Positions 54,531 through 63,522 of a DNA stretch of 64,000 nt are shown here, one piece after another. The stretch covers positions 1-64,000 of the forward strand of contig CALUZS010000013.1 of assembly GCA_944325355.1 (NCBI GenBank), given 5' to 3'. The stretch's first letter is position 1. The number at the start of each line of letters is the position of its first letter. A program made the translations under genes and the position numbers. The notes beneath the pieces were generated by a model that saw nothing but the letters and a program-made list of their open reading frames with translations, was not told the origin of the DNA and ran no database searches. Source of the DNA: an uncultured Parabacteroides sp. (GTDB lineage Bacteria; Bacteroidota; Bacteroidia; Bacteroidales; Tannerellaceae).

Positions 54531-57500
54531 ATGAAAAAGAAGATAAAAAAGGCATTATGGATAATCTTCGCTGTCGTCCTATTCATATTCATCGTGATTC
54601 CGGCTGCAACTTTCGCCATACTGAAATGGAAAATACTTACGCCTGAAACACTTACTCCTTTAATTATAGAGAATGCGAACAAGATGATTGAAGGGAAATT
54701 CGATTGCGAAAAAATCGAACTCACCTATTTTGAGACATTCCCTTACTTGGGTGTCAAGCTATCGAACGGATTCTTATTATCTCCGAAAGATACTACCGAC
54801 AGCGACACGCAAGTACCCGATACTATTGCCGCATTCAACAATATCACCATCGCGGTCAACCCGTCAGACTATTTCTTATTCAAACAGCTCACCCTTAACT
54901 ATTTCAACATCGATCACCCAAGGATATACGGATATATCGACAAAAACAACAAACCTAACTGGATGATTCTTAAAGAAGATTCGGCCGAGACTGTAACCAG
55001 TGCGGATTCGACAACTTTTGAAATGCCGAACATTAATCTGCGAAGGATTACTATCAACAACGGCTACCTGCAATACGTTGATGAAGTCCAGTCCACGTTT
55101 GCCGAACTGAAAGATTTCGGTCTTCTTTTGAAGGGAGCCATTCGCAAAGACAATAACAAATTCAAAATCAAAGCGGCCATTGCCGAAGTGAACTTCGACA
55201 GCCCTGCATACACGCTGAACAACAGCCAGCAGATTTCTTTTGAAAGCGGAATCCTGCTGACGAACCAATATCAAGACATCACGCTGGAAAATGCCGAACT
55301 GAAAATAAACAACATTCCTTTTACTGCCGACGGGTATGTAAAAACCATCGCAGCAAACAAAAGAGACATCGACTTGAAGTTAGGACTAAGCGTGTCGGAT
55401 ATGGCTGATTTATTGGATTACATTCCGGACATCTACTTTAAGAACAAAAAAGACATCAAAGCTGAAGGGAAAATAACCTTGGAAAGTAGTATCAAAGGTA
55501 TGCTGGGCGACAGCATTGTCCCGACAATCAATCTCAGCTGCAAGGTAGACGATGCAGCCTATCATGTGAAAGGAATCAAACAAGGTATCGACCAATTCCT
55601 GCTCGACCTTAAAGTTCATTTGAACGGAACAGCACCCGATTCCTCATTCCTTAAGTTGGAAAACCTGCAACTGAAAGGAACAAACGCAATTCTTTCCAGC
55701 AAAGGGACAGTCCATGACCTGTTCAACAACCCGGCGGTTTCAGCCGAAATTGTCGGAGACATAAACTTCACCCAATTATGTAAAGACTTTTTGAACCCGG
55801 ACACGCTGCTCGTCGAAGGAATATTAAAGGCTGACATAAATACAACCTTTACAGTCAAAGACATACTTAGTGCACAATATGGGAATATCACAGCGGCCGG
55901 AAATCTCTCTTTCGACCATTTCAAAGCATATAGCAAACCTTTAGACCTCAATTTCTTTATCTCTGGGACAAAATTAGAAACAAGAATGTTTGAACCGGCA
56001 GATACGGCTCGCACAAAGATGAAGAAAATTTTGAACGCAACCCTCACTGTCGACACACTGAATGCCAGATACCAGAAAAGTATCAGGACAAACATACGGA
56101 ATCTTAAGATGCAGGCAAGAACGACCCCGATTATTGACACTACATCCGTTATGCCTATGGCTGTGTCTTTCCGGTTCGGGCATTTGAGCACCCTGCTGCC
56201 AGACTCCGCTTGGCTTTCAACCAAAAACCTGTCGGTGAAAGCCGGCATAGGACCGTCGAGGAGCGACAAGAGAATGCCTTCGGCGGGAGTCTCTTTCACC
56301 TTAGACACGCTGAAGTATTTCTCTTTACCGTTGCGTACAGGATTGTCTCTCGCCAAAAGCGAAATCAATGTGGAAGCTGTCACATTCCGAGACCTATATA
56401 TGAAATACCGGAAAGAGCGACAAAGAACAACAACGCGGCGCAACACCATGCGGGCAAGGAACGTCTCCGCAAAAAGAGACACGGCACAAAAAAATCCGCT
56501 CGATATTTGGGACATACAAGGAAATATCAAATTCGACCGTTTCCGGTTATTCAGTAAAATGTTTCCTCTTCCTATAAGCATGGACCCTGCAAATTTGAAA
56601 TTTACGACAAACAATGTTGCACTCAACGGGGCAAAAGTCCACATCGGGAAAAGTGATTTGAAACTCAACGGGAATATCCGGCAAATAAGACGCGCTTTCA
56701 AACGCGGCGGAACACTGCGAGGAAACTTCCTCTTCGAATCCGAATACATCGACTGCAACCAACTATTGCAGGCTATGAATGCAGGAATGGAATATGCAGC
56801 AACGAGCACCCCTGTCACTGATATCGAAGACGAAGCACTGAACTTGCAGACAGACGTTATGGAAACAGCAGATTCTCTCGCCACAGAAACAGTAGTTGAC
56901 TCAACAGCGACAGAAATATTCCGTATTCCGAAATTCCTCGATATGGAACTCGACACAAAAATCAAAAAAATCGACTTCCGGAATCTGAAAATGACCGATG
57001 TTTACGGAAACATAGTTATCAGGAACCAAAGTTTCAATTTGAACGAACTTTCCATGAATTCGAATATCGGGAAAGGGAAAATTACGTTGCTCTACTCCTC
57101 ACAGGACAAAAACGAAGCAGACATCGGCTTCGATTTGGGGCTGAACGAAATTCAGGTAGACAAACTTATCGGGTTATTCCCGACGATGGATACGTTAGTC
57201 CCAATGTTGCGTTCATTCGAAGGCGTAGTGGATTGCCAGATTACAGCAAATACCAAACTGGATTCGGCAATGTCTGTCAAATTGCCGACTTTGCAGTCCT
57301 TCTGTTATCTGCACGGGAAAAACATGACCCTGCTCGACGGAGAGACTTTTGCCGAAATATCAAAAATGCTCTGGTTCAAGAATAAGGAACGAAACGTCAT
57401 CGACAGCATATCGGTAGATTTAGCTGTGAGAGACAACAAAATAGAAGTCTTCCCGTTCTTGGTGGAAATGGACAGATATAGAGTAGCTGTCGGCGGGACG

Positions 57501-57755
57501 CAAAATCTTGACATGACATTCGACTACCACATCTCCGTATTGAAATCGCCGCTACCTTTCAAAATAGGCGTCGACATCAAAGGAAATTTAGACGATTTCA
57601 AAATACGTTTGGCAAAATGCCGATATAAAGACATATTCCAACCTGCAAAAGTAGCAGAGCTGCACAGTTCGCGCTCCAACATCAGGGAAGAGATACGGGA
57701 AGCCATCCTTGAACAGATAAAAAAATCCGTCCAGACACCGTCAGATGATTCTTAA
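54531..57755 (+). CDS. AsmA-family envelope protein
   Basis: A 1074-residue protein with one N-terminal membrane helix (about 8-30) and a large periplasmic body: the AsmA N-terminal pattern (FDCEKIELTYFETFPYLGVKLSNG), repeated beta-strand segments, and the C-terminal AsmA-like region (MTFDYHISVLKSPLPFKIGVDIKGN). AsmA-like proteins are thought to bridge lipids or aid outer-membrane assembly. An R/T-rich, low-complexity insert (about 620-650) lies in the middle. Single-gene unit; converges on rfbB. Confidence 0.87.
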   Translation: MKKKIKKALWIIFAVVLFIFIVIPAATFAILKWKILTPETLTPLIIENANKMIEGKFDCEKIELTYFETFPYLGVKLSNGFLLSPKDTTDSDTQVPDTIAAFNNITIAVNPSDYFLFKQLTLNYFNIDHPRIYGYIDKNNKPNWMILKEDSAETVTSADSTTFEMPNINLRRITINNGYLQYVDEVQSTFAELKDFGLLLKGAIRKDNNKFKIKAAIAEVNFDSPAYTLNNSQQISFESGILLTNQYQDITLENAELKINNIPFTADGYVKTIAANKRDIDLKLGLSVSDMADLLDYIPDIYFKNKKDIKAEGKITLESSIKGMLGDSIVPTINLSCKVDDAAYHVKGIKQGIDQFLLDLKVHLNGTAPDSSFLKLENLQLKGTNAILSSKGTVHDLFNNPAVSAEIVGDINFTQLCKDFLNPDTLLVEGILKADINTTFTVKDILSAQYGNITAAGNLSFDHFKAYSKPLDLNFFISGTKLETRMFEPADTARTKMKKILNATLTVDTLNARYQKSIRTNIRNLKMQARTTPIIDTTSVMPMAVSFRFGHLSTLLPDSAWLSTKNLSVKAGIGPSRSDKRMPSAGVSFTLDTLKYFSLPLRTGLSLAKSEINVEAVTFRDLYMKYRKERQRTTTRRNTMRARNVSAKRDTAQKNPLDIWDIQGNIKFDRFRLFSKMFPLPISMDPANLKFTTNNVALNGAKVHIGKSDLKLNGNIRQIRRAFKRGGTLRGNFLFESEYIDCNQLLQAMNAGMEYAATSTPVTDIEDEALNLQTDVMETADSLATETVVDSTATEIFRIPKFLDMELDTKIKKIDFRNLKMTDVYGNIVIRNQSFNLNELSMNSNIGKGKITLLYSSQDKNEADIGFDLGLNEIQVDKLIGLFPTMDTLVPMLRSFEGVVDCQITANTKLDSAMSVKLPTLQSFCYLHGKNMTLLDGETFAEISKMLWFKNKERNVIDSISVDLAVRDNKIEVFPFLVEMDRYRVAVGGTQNLDMTFDYHISVLKSPLPFKIGVDIKGNLDDFKIRLAKCRYKDIFQPAKVAELHSSRSNIREEIREAILEQIKKSVQTPSDDS

Positions 57756-57818
57756 AGTGCATTGGACGGACAAATCAGGTTATGTCACAAATGGATTGGC
57801 AACAAACAGGAATGGGGG

Positions 57819-58958
57819 TTATCGGTTTGCATACATCCGCTCATAGTATTTCATATACTCACCGCCGATGATGCTCTCCACCCAATCCTGATGTTCCAAA
57901 TACCAACGTATCGTCTTAACAATTCCTTCTTCAAAATTATGCTCCGGCAACCATCCCAACTCTTCAGATATCTTCGACGGATCTATTGCATAACGTTGGT
58001 CGTGACCGAGACGATCCTTCACAAAAGAAATCAAGCTGTCGTTTATCCAATCGACCGATAAAGAACCGTCCGGGTTGTAGTCTCTTTTTTTCAAGGCATC
58101 ACGGTAAGCCGGCTGCTCTATCATTAACTGGTGGATTGTACGGATAATCAATTTTACGATTTCAATGTTCCGTTTCTCATTATGCCCGCCCACATTATAA
58201 ACTTCACCGTCCCTGCCGTTACGGACAACCAAATCAATGGCTTTACAATGGTCTTCCACATACAGCCAATCACGGACATTCGATCCATCGCCATAAACAG
58301 GAATATTTTTTCCTTCCAGTATGTTCTTTATCACCAAAGGTATCAGCTTCTCCGGAAAATGATACGGACCATAATTATTCGAACAGCGCGTAATCGTCAC
58401 CGGCATCTTGAAGGTTTCATGATAAGCTTTTACAAACAAATCGGCACTGGTTTTCGATGCGCTATACGGGCTACGCGGGTCAAGCGGTGTCTGTTCCGTA
58501 AAATAGCCGGAAGCGCCCAAACTTCCATAAACCTCATCGGTCGAAACCTGATGAAAACGGACACCCTCACGCCACAATGGATAGCCTTGTTCATCTTTAC
58601 CAACCACCCATGCCTTACGGGCTGCGTCTAACAAATTCTGTGTCCCTAAAATATTAGTCTGCAAAAAAAGCTGCGGGTTTTCGATACTCCGGTCAACATG
58701 GCTTTCCGCAGCAAAATTCACCACATAATCAAAGCTGTACTCCGAAAAAAGCCGGTCAACAAGTTCCCTGTCTCCAATATCGCCTTTCACAAAAAAGCAA
58801 TGCTCATTGTCGATATCTTTGGCAATCGTAGCCAAATTCCCGGCATACGTCAACAGATCAAGCACAACAATCTTCACATCTTCATAGGTCGACAACATAT
58901 ATTTCACGAAGTTCGCCCCGATAAATCCGGCACCACCCGTAACCAAATAGCATTTCAT
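57819..58958 (-). CDS. rfbB: dTDP-glucose 4,6-dehydratase
   Basis: A 379-residue short-chain dehydrogenase/reductase: NAD fold TGGAGFIGANF, the substrate loop with STDEVYGSLG and the catalytic YSASK, plus SNNYGPYHFPEKLIPLVIKN. It forms dTDP-4-keto-6-deoxyglucose. It begins 14 bases after rfbC. rfbA (thymidylyltransferase) and rfbD (reductase) are not in the window, so the rhamnose pathway must be completed elsewhere. Confidence 0.95.
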   Translation of the reverse strand: MKCYLVTGGAGFIGANFVKYMLSTYEDVKIVVLDLLTYAGNLATIAKDIDNEHCFFVKGDIGDRELVDRLFSEYSFDYVVNFAAESHVDRSIENPQLFLQTNILGTQNLLDAARKAWVVGKDEQGYPLWREGVRFHQVSTDEVYGSLGASGYFTEQTPLDPRSPYSASKTSADLFVKAYHETFKMPVTITRCSNNYGPYHFPEKLIPLVIKNILEGKNIPVYGDGSNVRDWLYVEDHCKAIDLVVRNGRDGEVYNVGGHNEKRNIEIVKLIIRTIHQLMIEQPAYRDALKKRDYNPDGSLSVDWINDSLISFVKDRLGHDQRYAIDPSKISEELGWLPEHNFEEGIVKTIRWYLEHQDWVESIIGGEYMKYYERMYANR

Positions 58959-58972
58959 ATCATATTCATTTA

Positions 58973-59536
58973 TTATATTTCAAAATTAAATTCCGCGTCT
59001 TTCAAGAACGGTGCTTTCAAATCCTTATCCGACAGCAAAAAAGTCCCGGAATCTGTATCCTTCGGCCGCCATTGTACGGCCAAGTCAGGGTCATCGAAAC
59101 GCAAGCTGCGCTCGGCACTCGGCTGATAAACATTATCCACTTTATAAGCAAAGACAGCTTCATCACTCAAGACTTGAAAACCGTGTGCGAAGCCGCGAGG
59201 AACAAATAATTGACGTTTGTTCGCTTCTGTCAATTCCACCGCCACGCTCTTAAGATAAGTCGGAGAGTTCCTGCGCAAATCGACAGCCACATCCAAGACT
59301 GCCCCTTTTATGACCCGGACCAACTTCGCCTGTGAATAGGGAGCAAGCTGATAATGCAATCCGCGCAACACCCCTTTTCTCGAACAAGATTCATTATCCT
59401 GTATGAAATCAACTGCCCCTATATGGGAATCAAACGCTTCTTTCTGGTATGACTCCATGAAATAACCTCTGGCATCCATAAACACACGCGGTTCTATAAT
59501 CCAGACGCCAAGGACTTCCGTTTGTATGAAATTCAT
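58973..59536 (-). CDS. rfbC: dTDP-4-dehydrorhamnose 3,5-epimerase
   Basis: A 187-residue cupin epimerase of standard length: FMDARGYFMESYQ, QDNESCSRKGVLRGLHYQ (catalytic His in GLHYQ), VVDVAVDLRRNSPT-like DVAVDLRRNSPTYLK, and FVPRGFAHGFQVLSDEAVFAYKV. Makes dTDP-4-keto-rhamnose from the RfbB product. First gene of the rfbC-rfbB pair. Confidence 0.95.
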   Translation of the reverse strand: MNFIQTEVLGVWIIEPRVFMDARGYFMESYQKEAFDSHIGAVDFIQDNESCSRKGVLRGLHYQLAPYSQAKLVRVIKGAVLDVAVDLRRNSPTYLKSVAVELTEANKRQLFVPRGFAHGFQVLSDEAVFAYKVDNVYQPSAERSLRFDDPDLAVQWRPKDTDSGTFLLSDKDLKAPFLKDAEFNFEI

Positions 59537-59740
59537 AATTCGTATCTTTTATGTAGAACAAAGTAACACGTTTTTTACAAAACCTGCAAGCCATAAAGAC
59601 TCCCAAAGAACATGCACCGTGAAAAACCGGAAAAGAACAGCCCGCCATTCAAAAAGAAATCCGGCAGATTTCCACCAAAAGCAGCCGAGCCTTTTCTAAA
59701 AAACCGCCGGACGTTTTCCGGAAAATCCCGGCTTTTAAAA

Positions 59741-59775
59741 TAAAAAAATCACAGCAAAGTTTTCTTTGCTGTGAT
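59741..59775 (-). terminator. Terminator of rpmE
   Basis: A perfect 13-bp stem (59746-59758 with 59763-59775) with a TTTT loop and T run on the minus strand. The 200 bases between here and rfbC hold GC-rich short repeats (CCGGA-like) but no gene. Confidence 0.88.
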
Positions 59776-59837
59776 TAATAATATTTTCAGACGAAACCGT
59801 CTTAACATAGCGACGGCATTACATTTCCGGCACAAAT

Positions 59838-60089
59838 TTACTTTTTACGGTTTCCGTAACGGCTCAAGAACTTATCAACACGACCCGCTGTATCAACCAA
59901 TTTCGCTTTACCAGTAAAAAACGGATGAGAAGTGTTTGAAATTTCCACTTTTATCAACGGATATTCTACACCGTCCAAAACGATAGTGTCTTTTGTGCTT
60001 GCAGTCGAACGAGTAATAAACATATCATCGTTAGACATGTCCTTGAAAACTACAGGACGATAATTTTCTGGATGAATTCCTTTCTTCAT
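59838..60089 (-). CDS. rpmE: 50S ribosomal protein L31, type B
   Basis: An 83-residue L31 with [16 protein letters not shown] and the [18 protein letters not shown] core. It contains no cysteine, so it is the zinc-independent form. Monocistronic, with promoter and terminator. Confidence 0.95.
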   Translation of the reverse strand: MKKGIHPENYRPVVFKDMSNDDMFITRSTASTKDTIVLDGVEYPLIKVEISNTSHPFFTGKAKLVDTAGRVDKFLSRYGNRKK

Positions 60090-60147
60090 TTCTTTATCTT
60101 ATTTTTATTTATCAATACTTATTCAGTGGTAACCGGCATTTGGCTTG

Positions 60148-60179
60148 CAAAGGTATGGATAAGAGTTGAAACTAACAAA
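60148..60179 (-). promoter_or_regulatory. Promoter of rpmE
   Basis: TTTG (60176-60179) and TACCTTTG (60148-60155) on the minus strand, spacing 20 bases. Confidence 0.65.
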
Positions 60180-60343
60180 GATTTTCCATACCATTTTAAT
60201 CTGTCCCTGAAAAAATCAGAAATCCCCACTAATCGGCGTCCCAAAAGTAAGAGATTTTCCAAAATAACACACAAATTCAACCCTCTTTGCCTGCACTTTT
60301 GATTTTTTATATGCTCTAAAGCATCTATTTAAGCGTAAAATTA

Positions 60344-60351
60344 TATCTTTG
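60344..60351 (+). promoter_or_regulatory. -7 box for fba
   Basis: TATCTTTG, 43 bases before the ATG at 60395; -33 match is unclear. Confidence 0.5.
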
Positions 60352-60394
60352 CACCAGTTTTAAATACTAACGTATAAATTAAAAATATACAATT

Positions 60395-61393
60395 ATGGTA
60401 AGCTACAAAGAACTAGGTCTTGTAAACACCAAAGAGATGTTTGCAAAGGCAATTAAAGGAGGTTATGCAATCCCTGCTTTCAACTTCAATAACATGGAAC
60501 AGTTGCAGGCTATCGTTAAAGCAGCTGTTGAAACAAAATCACCGGTAATCCTGCAAGTTTCCAAAGGTGCACGTAACTATGCTAATCAGACATTGCTCCG
60601 TTACATGGCAGAAGGAGCTGTTGAATATGCAAAAGAATTAGGCTGCGAAAAACCGCAAATCGTATTGCACTTGGACCACGGAGATTCTTTTGAATTATGC
60701 AAAAGCTGTGTTGACATGGGATTCTCCTCTGTCATGATTGACGGTTCCCATCTTCCTTATGAAGAAAATGTTGCTTTGACAAAGAAAGTGGTAGAGTACG
60801 CCCACCAATACGACGTTACTGTTGAAGGCGAACTTGGCGTTTTGGCTGGAGTTGAAGACGAAGTATCCGCAGAACACCACACTTATACAAATCCAGAGGA
60901 AGTTATCGATTTCGCAACCCGTACAGGATGTGATTCTTTGGCTATCTCTATCGGAACGTCTCACGGTGCTTACAAATTCAAACCGGAACAATGCCACGTA
61001 GACCCGGCAACCGGACGTTTGGTTCCTCCTCCTTTGGCATTCGACGTATTGGATGCCGTTATGGCAAAATTACCGGGATTCCCAATCGTATTGCACGGAT
61101 CATCTTCAGTTCCTCAAGAGTATGTAGACATGATCAATCAATATGGCGGAAAGCTGGAAGCAGCTATCGGTATTCCGGAAGAAGAATTGCGTAAAGCTGC
61201 TAAATCTGCTGTATGCAAAATCAACATCGACTCTGATTCCCGTTTGGCAATGACAGCAGCTGTCCGCAAGGTATTTGCTGAAAAGCCGGCAGAATTTGAC
61301 CCGCGCAAGTATTTAGGTCCGGCTCGCGATGAAATGGAAAAACTTTACAAACACAAGATCATCAACGTTCTTGGTTCAAACGACAAACTTTAA
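60395..61393 (+). CDS. fba: Fructose-bisphosphate aldolase, class II
   Basis: A 332-residue zinc aldolase: YAIPAFNFNNMEQLQA, catalytic Asp and zinc His in LHLDHGDSFE, VEGELG, SHGAYKF, and VLHGSSSVP. Cleaves fructose-1,6-bisphosphate in glycolysis; codon usage and a strong terminator fit a highly expressed single gene. Confidence 0.96.
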   Translation: MVSYKELGLVNTKEMFAKAIKGGYAIPAFNFNNMEQLQAIVKAAVETKSPVILQVSKGARNYANQTLLRYMAEGAVEYAKELGCEKPQIVLHLDHGDSFELCKSCVDMGFSSVMIDGSHLPYEENVALTKKVVEYAHQYDVTVEGELGVLAGVEDEVSAEHHTYTNPEEVIDFATRTGCDSLAISIGTSHGAYKFKPEQCHVDPATGRLVPPPLAFDVLDAVMAKLPGFPIVLHGSSSVPQEYVDMINQYGGKLEAAIGIPEEELRKAAKSAVCKINIDSDSRLAMTAAVRKVFAEKPAEFDPRKYLGPARDEMEKLYKHKIINVLGSNDKL

Positions 61394-61413
61394 TTCCATT
61401 GTAATATAATTGG

Positions 61414-61453
61414 CAGGGCATAACGAAAAAGATTTGTTATGCCCTGTTTTTTA
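61414..61453 (+). terminator. Terminator of fba
   Basis: CAGGGCATAAC (61414-61424) pairs with GTTATGCCCTG (61436-61446), followed by a T run. Confidence 0.88.
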
Positions 61454-61586
61454 TTCCCCCGGAACAACCGGCAAGTTTTCCCAACACCCCTACCTATTTA
61501 CATATAAACATTCACGATTCCTCCTGCCGGAAAGAGATAAGACAAGCCCGGAGAATTTCCTATTTTCCCATATCAGCTTTTATATA

Positions 61587-61594
61587 TACCTTTG
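61587..61594 (+). promoter_or_regulatory. -7 box for nhaA
   Basis: TACCTTTG, 41 bases before the ATG; TTTT stands at the -33 position. Confidence 0.5.
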
Positions 61595-61635
61595 CACTAT
61601 CAATAACTACAAACTAAATCAAATAACAATAAATA

Positions 61636-62991
61636 ATGCAGAATACTATCAATGTAATACTGAAGCCGCTAAAGCGCTTTGCGCTCCTAAAGCCGAATGC
61701 AAGTCTTTTACTTTTTTTCGCAATGGTTATTGCCATGATTCTGGCAAATTCGCCTTGGCAAGAGAGTTATCATAAATTATTATCCTACCCGATACACTTA
61801 CAGGCAGGAAACTTCAATTTCTTCTCTCACCATGGAGAAACCATGTCAATGCTGGCATTTGTCAACGATGCATTGATGGCTGTATTCTTCTTCGTCATCG
61901 GTCTGGAAATAAAACAAGAGATATTGATAGGCGAATTGCAATCCCTGAAAAAAGCATTGCTTCCCATTATCGCCGCCTGCGGGGGAATGATTGTACCGGT
62001 TCTGTTCTACTTCATAATCTGTCCGTCCGAGCCTGAAAGTATGGGCGCCGCCATTCCAATGGCAACCGATATTGCATTTGCCCTTGCGGTATTAGGTCTG
62101 TTAGGAAAACGCATTCCACTCAGCTTCCGGATATTTCTGACAGCGTTGGCGGTGGTCGACGACATCGGCGGGATAATTATCATTGCACTTTTTTACAGTG
62201 GAGAAATCGCATACGTCCCGCTACTGATTTCATTTATCTTCCTCGCCATCCTTTATGCCGGAGGATTAATGAAAATCAACAACCACCTGTTTTATTACAT
62301 ATTAGGATTCTGTGTATGGTTCTTATTCCTCGAATCAGGAATACATCCTACCATCGCCGGAGTATTGGTGGCATTCACTGTCCCGGCTCTCCCGGTCGCT
62401 TCGCTCGACCACTTCGAAGAAGACATGCGAAGTTATCTGGCAATGTTGGATAAGTCGCAAATCAAAACAGGGGAAAAGGCAAGCGTGCTTACATCCCAGC
62501 ACATGCAAATACTCGATAACATACATACATTGGCAGACAAAACCGTCAGTCCGTTGCAAAGTATTGCAGAAAAACTCCATCCGATCGTAAACTATCTGAT
62601 ACTTCCGCTATTCGCCTTCGTCAATGCAGGAGTTACATTCGACGACATCAATCCGGACGGATTAGTCGGAATTCCTTTAGCTATCGTATTTGGTCTCGTC
62701 GCCGGGAAATCTCTTGGAATATTTTCATTCTCTTACCTGTTTATCAAAATGAAAGTCGTCACAATGCCTAAACATATGAGCAAAAGATCTCTCTTCGGAA
62801 TTGCCATGTTAGGCGGCATCGGATTCACAGTCGCACTGTTCATAGCCAATCTATCGTTCGACCTCTCCGCTCCCAATGGGACAATGATGCTCAATCAAGC
62901 AAAGCTGGGCGTATTCTGCGGTTCTTTCATCTCCGGAATCCTCGGATATATCCTCCTGAAGATTTTCGCGCCGAAAAAAATTGAACAATAA
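61636..62991 (+). CDS. nhaA: Na+/H+ antiporter NhaA
   Basis: A 451-residue membrane protein with twelve hydrophobic helices; the paired aspartates for ion binding are in ALAVVDDIGG, with VNDALMAVFFFVIGLEIKQE, MATDIAFALAVLGLLGKRI and MLGGIGFTVALFIANLSF. Exchanges sodium for protons. It is longer than E. coli NhaA (388) mainly through an extended loop after about residue 260. No NhaR-like regulator adjoins. Confidence 0.93.
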   Translation: MQNTINVILKPLKRFALLKPNASLLLFFAMVIAMILANSPWQESYHKLLSYPIHLQAGNFNFFSHHGETMSMLAFVNDALMAVFFFVIGLEIKQEILIGELQSLKKALLPIIAACGGMIVPVLFYFIICPSEPESMGAAIPMATDIAFALAVLGLLGKRIPLSFRIFLTALAVVDDIGGIIIIALFYSGEIAYVPLLISFIFLAILYAGGLMKINNHLFYYILGFCVWFLFLESGIHPTIAGVLVAFTVPALPVASLDHFEEDMRSYLAMLDKSQIKTGEKASVLTSQHMQILDNIHTLADKTVSPLQSIAEKLHPIVNYLILPLFAFVNAGVTFDDINPDGLVGIPLAIVFGLVAGKSLGIFSFSYLFIKMKVVTMPKHMSKRSLFGIAMLGGIGFTVALFIANLSFDLSAPNGTMMLNQAKLGVFCGSFISGILGYILLKIFAPKKIEQ

Positions 62992-63028
62992 AACGGCCGC
63001 CATACGTAAAACAAATCGGAAAAGGCAT

Positions 63029-63036
63029 TATATTTG
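63029..63036 (+). promoter_or_regulatory. -7 box for the YhcH-acyl-CoA ligase unit
   Basis: TATATTTG, 22 bases before the ATG at 63059; it excludes the in-frame ATG at 62981. Confidence 0.55.
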
Positions 63037-63058
63037 CAATATACAAAATTCGATTACT

Positions 63059-63508
63059 ATGATTCTGGAATCGTTACAAAACACGCTCTGGTGCGAAAAA
63101 TTGCATCCGTTATTCAAGCAGGTTTTCGATTACATCAAGTCGACCGACTTTTCAACATTCCCCGAAGGGAAAAAAGATTTAGGAAATGATGTTTCAATTT
63201 CGATTATGAACCTGACATGCAAACCGAAAAGCGAAGCAGTCATCGAGACACATGACAAATATATCGATATACAACTCCCTTTGTTCGGCGTAGAAAAAAT
63301 CGGATGGAAATCGAGAGGGGAATTGCAAGAAGAATCCATTCCCTACGATGAAGAAAAGGACATTACCTTTTATATCGATCATCCCACGGCATATACGAAA
63401 GTATATCCGGGACAATTTGTCATCTATTTTCCGTCCGACGGACACGCACCCGGCATCGGGCAGGGAACCATCAGGAAAGCAGTAATAAAAATTCCGGTTA
63501 ACATTTAA
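63059..63508 (+). CDS. YhcH/YjgK/YiaL family protein
   Basis: A 149-residue beta-sandwich/cupin-like protein: HDKYIDIQLPLFGVEKIGW, DITFYIDHPTAYTKVYPGQFVIYFPSDGHAPGIG and VIKIPV. Relatives take part in sialic acid or other sugar metabolism as presumed isomerase or anomerase; not proven here. The conserved histidines for metal binding (HDKYID, DGHAPG) are present. ATG 63059 begins the conserved MILESL region; a separate -7 box supports it. Confidence 0.88.
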   Translation: MILESLQNTLWCEKLHPLFKQVFDYIKSTDFSTFPEGKKDLGNDVSISIMNLTCKPKSEAVIETHDKYIDIQLPLFGVEKIGWKSRGELQEESIPYDEEKDITFYIDHPTAYTKVYPGQFVIYFPSDGHAPGIGQGTIRKAVIKIPVNI

Positions 63509-63522
63509 AATTTACAGTGATT

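Noticed and set aside
55616-56965. A 449-codon open frame on the minus strand opposite the AsmA gene
   Set aside because: It lies wholly inside the AsmA coding region, has serine/phenylalanine-rich composition typical of a shadow frame, no domain motif and no promoter or ribosome site.
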